Shown here: piece by piece, positions 59,359-60,417 of the stretch | How positions within the stretch are numbered: position 1 is the first letter of the stretch | How the letters are laid out: the number at the start of each line of letters is the position of its first letter | Assembly (NCBI GenBank): GCA_003669055.1 | Contig: RAYB01000032.1 | Location: forward strand, 1 to 60,417 | Reading direction: 5' to 3' | DNA: 60,417 nt | Origin: a bacterium 1XD21-70 | GTDB lineage: Bacteria > Bacillota > Clostridia > Lachnospirales > Lachnospiraceae | Program-made: the position numbers and the translations under genes | Notes under the pieces: model-generated | Database searches by the model: none | What the model saw: only the letters and a program-made list of their open reading frames with translations | What the model was told of the DNA's origin: nothing

Positions 59359-60417
59359 ATGAAGAAAAGCTTGGCTTTGCCTGCCACGAAGAGGGCAGGC
59401 AGGCAAAAAGGGAATAGGACGGGGAGGCAGGCACCTCTGGCAAAATATTTTCCCAATGTCCGGTCTCGGAACGAGGTTATCCAGATCATCCATTCTAGGA
59501 AAGACTTGAGAAACATTTTCTATCAGTGGAATAAAGAGGAGCAGGATGTTTTTTTGGACTGTTGTACGGGTGCTAGGGGGATGAAGGTGCTGTATGACGG
59601 GATTTTTAAGGAAGTATTTAACCCGGAGGCTGTCCCGGAGCGGCTGGAAGGGTTTCTGACTTTGCTGATGAAGAGAGAGGTAAGGGTGAATCAGGTTCTC
59701 CCGAATGATTCTGTGCGCTTGGGGGCGGAATCGTCGTTGCTTTATACAGATATTATCATCCAGCTGGAGGATGGTAGCTTAGCGAATGTGGAGGTACAGA
59801 AAATCGGGTACGCTTTTCCCGGGGAGAGGAGCGCCTGCTATTCAGCAGACCATCTGTTGCGTCAGTATAAACGGGTACGAGGTGAGATGGGGAAGAAGTT
59901 CAACTACCGGAATATCAAAAATGTCTATACTGTCGTGTTCTTTGAGCAGTCACCGGAGGAGTTCCACTGCTTTCCGGGGCAATGGATTCATGTGTTTCGC
60001 CAGAAATCGGATACGGGGCTTTTCTTGGAACTTTTGCAGGAATATTATTTTATCCCTCTTGACATTTTCAGGGAAACGATGGAAAATAAACGTATTAGCA
60101 GTGAGTTGGAGGCATGGCTTTCATTCCTGTGCTATGATGAGCCGGAACGGATTGAGGAACTGATCACTGGATATCCGAAGTTTAAAGCCATGTATGGAGA
60201 TATTTTTGAAGTCTGTAGGAATATGGAAAAGGTGATGGATATGTACTCAAAGGAACTTCAAGAATTGGATCATAATACGGTGCTCTATATGATTGATGAG
60301 ATGCAGGAAAGGCTGAATGAAAAAAAGACATTGCTGAAAGAACTGGATGGGCGTTTGAAGGAGCAGGATGCACGTCTGAAGGAACGTGATGCACGTCTGA
60401 AGGAACGTGATGCACGT
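59359..60417 (+). CDS. PD-(D/E)XK nuclease family transposase (Rpn-like), partial
   Basis: An open frame of 353 codons runs from ATG 59359 (AGGAGG eight bases upstream) to the right edge without a stop. The N-terminal 30 residues are basic. The nuclease core has LYDGIFKEVFN and LYTDIIIQLEDGSLANVEVQK (in pieces), which fit the Asp and the ExQ catalytic motifs of PF12784-type nuclease/transposases. Such proteins are common in Clostridia, often multi-copy, and related to recombination-promoting Rpn nucleases. The C-terminal part is a helical stretch turning into a heptad repeat RLKERDA, cut off by the window edge. It is intact as far as it can be read. Confidence 0.78.
   Translation, partial: MKKSLALPATKRAGRQKGNRTGRQAPLAKYFPNVRSRNEVIQIIHSRKDLRNIFYQWNKEEQDVFLDCCTGARGMKVLYDGIFKEVFNPEAVPERLEGFLTLLMKREVRVNQVLPNDSVRLGAESSLLYTDIIIQLEDGSLANVEVQKIGYAFPGERSACYSADHLLRQYKRVRGEMGKKFNYRNIKNVYTVVFFEQSPEEFHCFPGQWIHVFRQKSDTGLFLELLQEYYFIPLDIFRETMENKRISSELEAWLSFLCYDEPERIEELITGYPKFKAMYGDIFEVCRNMEKVMDMYSKELQELDHNTVLYMIDEMQERLNEKKTLLKELDGRLKEQDARLKERDARLKERDAR
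60352..60417 (+). repeat. 21-bp tandem repeat at nuclease C terminus
   Basis: Units begin at 60352, 60373 and 60394 (CGTCTGAAGGAACGTGATGCA and variants), each encoding RLKE(R/Q)DA. The last two complete units are identical, which suggests recent slippage or ongoing length change. The array runs off the window. Confidence 0.9.

Noticed and set aside
60352-60417. CRISPR-like or telomere-like repeats at the right edge
   Set aside because: Contiguous 21-bp units without spacers encoding a heptad in an open frame.

Overview
The window looks like a chromosome segment from a motile, spore-forming, Gram-positive anaerobe of the Lachnospiraceae/Clostridia type. The evidence is the presence of spoVAD-spoVAE spore genes, a lysine riboswitch on dapA, strong AGGAGG-type ribosome binding sites, GTG/TTG starts, a single long fla/che operon with FliY, CheC, CheD and CheV, and a WhiG/FliA-type sigma factor. 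No rRNA, tRNA, CRISPR array or intact insertion sequence was seen.

Region 1 (1-7980) is an accessory island that is visibly AT-richer than the rest. It starts with a decayed RhuM-family gene (121-356), continues with a complete four-gene Wadjet anti-plasmid system jetABCD (632-7370), and ends in a second broken gene (7488-7932). jetC carries an in-frame block of nested palindromes (3841-3970) that looks like a repeat element inserted into its coiled coil.

Region 2 (7981-15881) holds an unrecognised protein, yaaA, an L-lactate dehydrogenase on the minus strand, and a three-gene unit with one promoter (10867-10895) and one terminator (15852-15881): an FRG-domain protein, an AIPR-family (abortive infection) protein and a MEMO/AMMECR1 fusion. 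This FRG-AIPR-MEMO/AMMECR1 unit is my best candidate for an undescribed system.

Region 3 (15882-31106) is mostly housekeeping: spoVAD-spoVAE, a class A penicillin-binding protein (minus strand), yigZ, typA with a terminator-like hairpin in its leader, an SSB-like protein, a CobA/CobO-like adenosyltransferase, lysine-riboswitch-controlled dapA followed by dapB, a small lipoprotein, an unknown membrane-anchored protein, and purC-purB-purA.

Region 4 (31107-57915) is the motility locus. A FliD-like protein with a sigma-28-like -10 box comes first. Then comes one long plus-strand series: flgB, fliE, fliF, fliG, fliH, fliI, fliJ, fliK, flgD, a small conserved flagellar operon protein, flgE, flbD, motA, motB, fliM, cheY, flgC, fliY, fliO, fliP, fliQ, fliR, flhB, flhA, fliA, two rod-type flgF/flgG paralogues, cheC, cheD and cheV. 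Compared with the common clostridial order, flgC has moved about 13 kb downstream, and fliL, flhF and flhG are missing from their usual slots. cheA, cheW, cheB, cheR, flagellin and flgK/flgL are not in the window. The unit builds the basal body and export gate first, then rod/hook, stator, switch, and finally the late sigma factor and adaptation proteins.

Region 5 (57916-60417) holds a secreted protein with cell-wall-binding-like repeats, a non-coding stretch rich in hairpins, and a PD-(D/E)XK transposase/Rpn-type nuclease that runs off the right edge inside a 21-bp tandem repeat.

All functional calls rest on reading the sequence and recalled family motifs; no database search was run. Promoter, hairpin and start-site calls are by eye.
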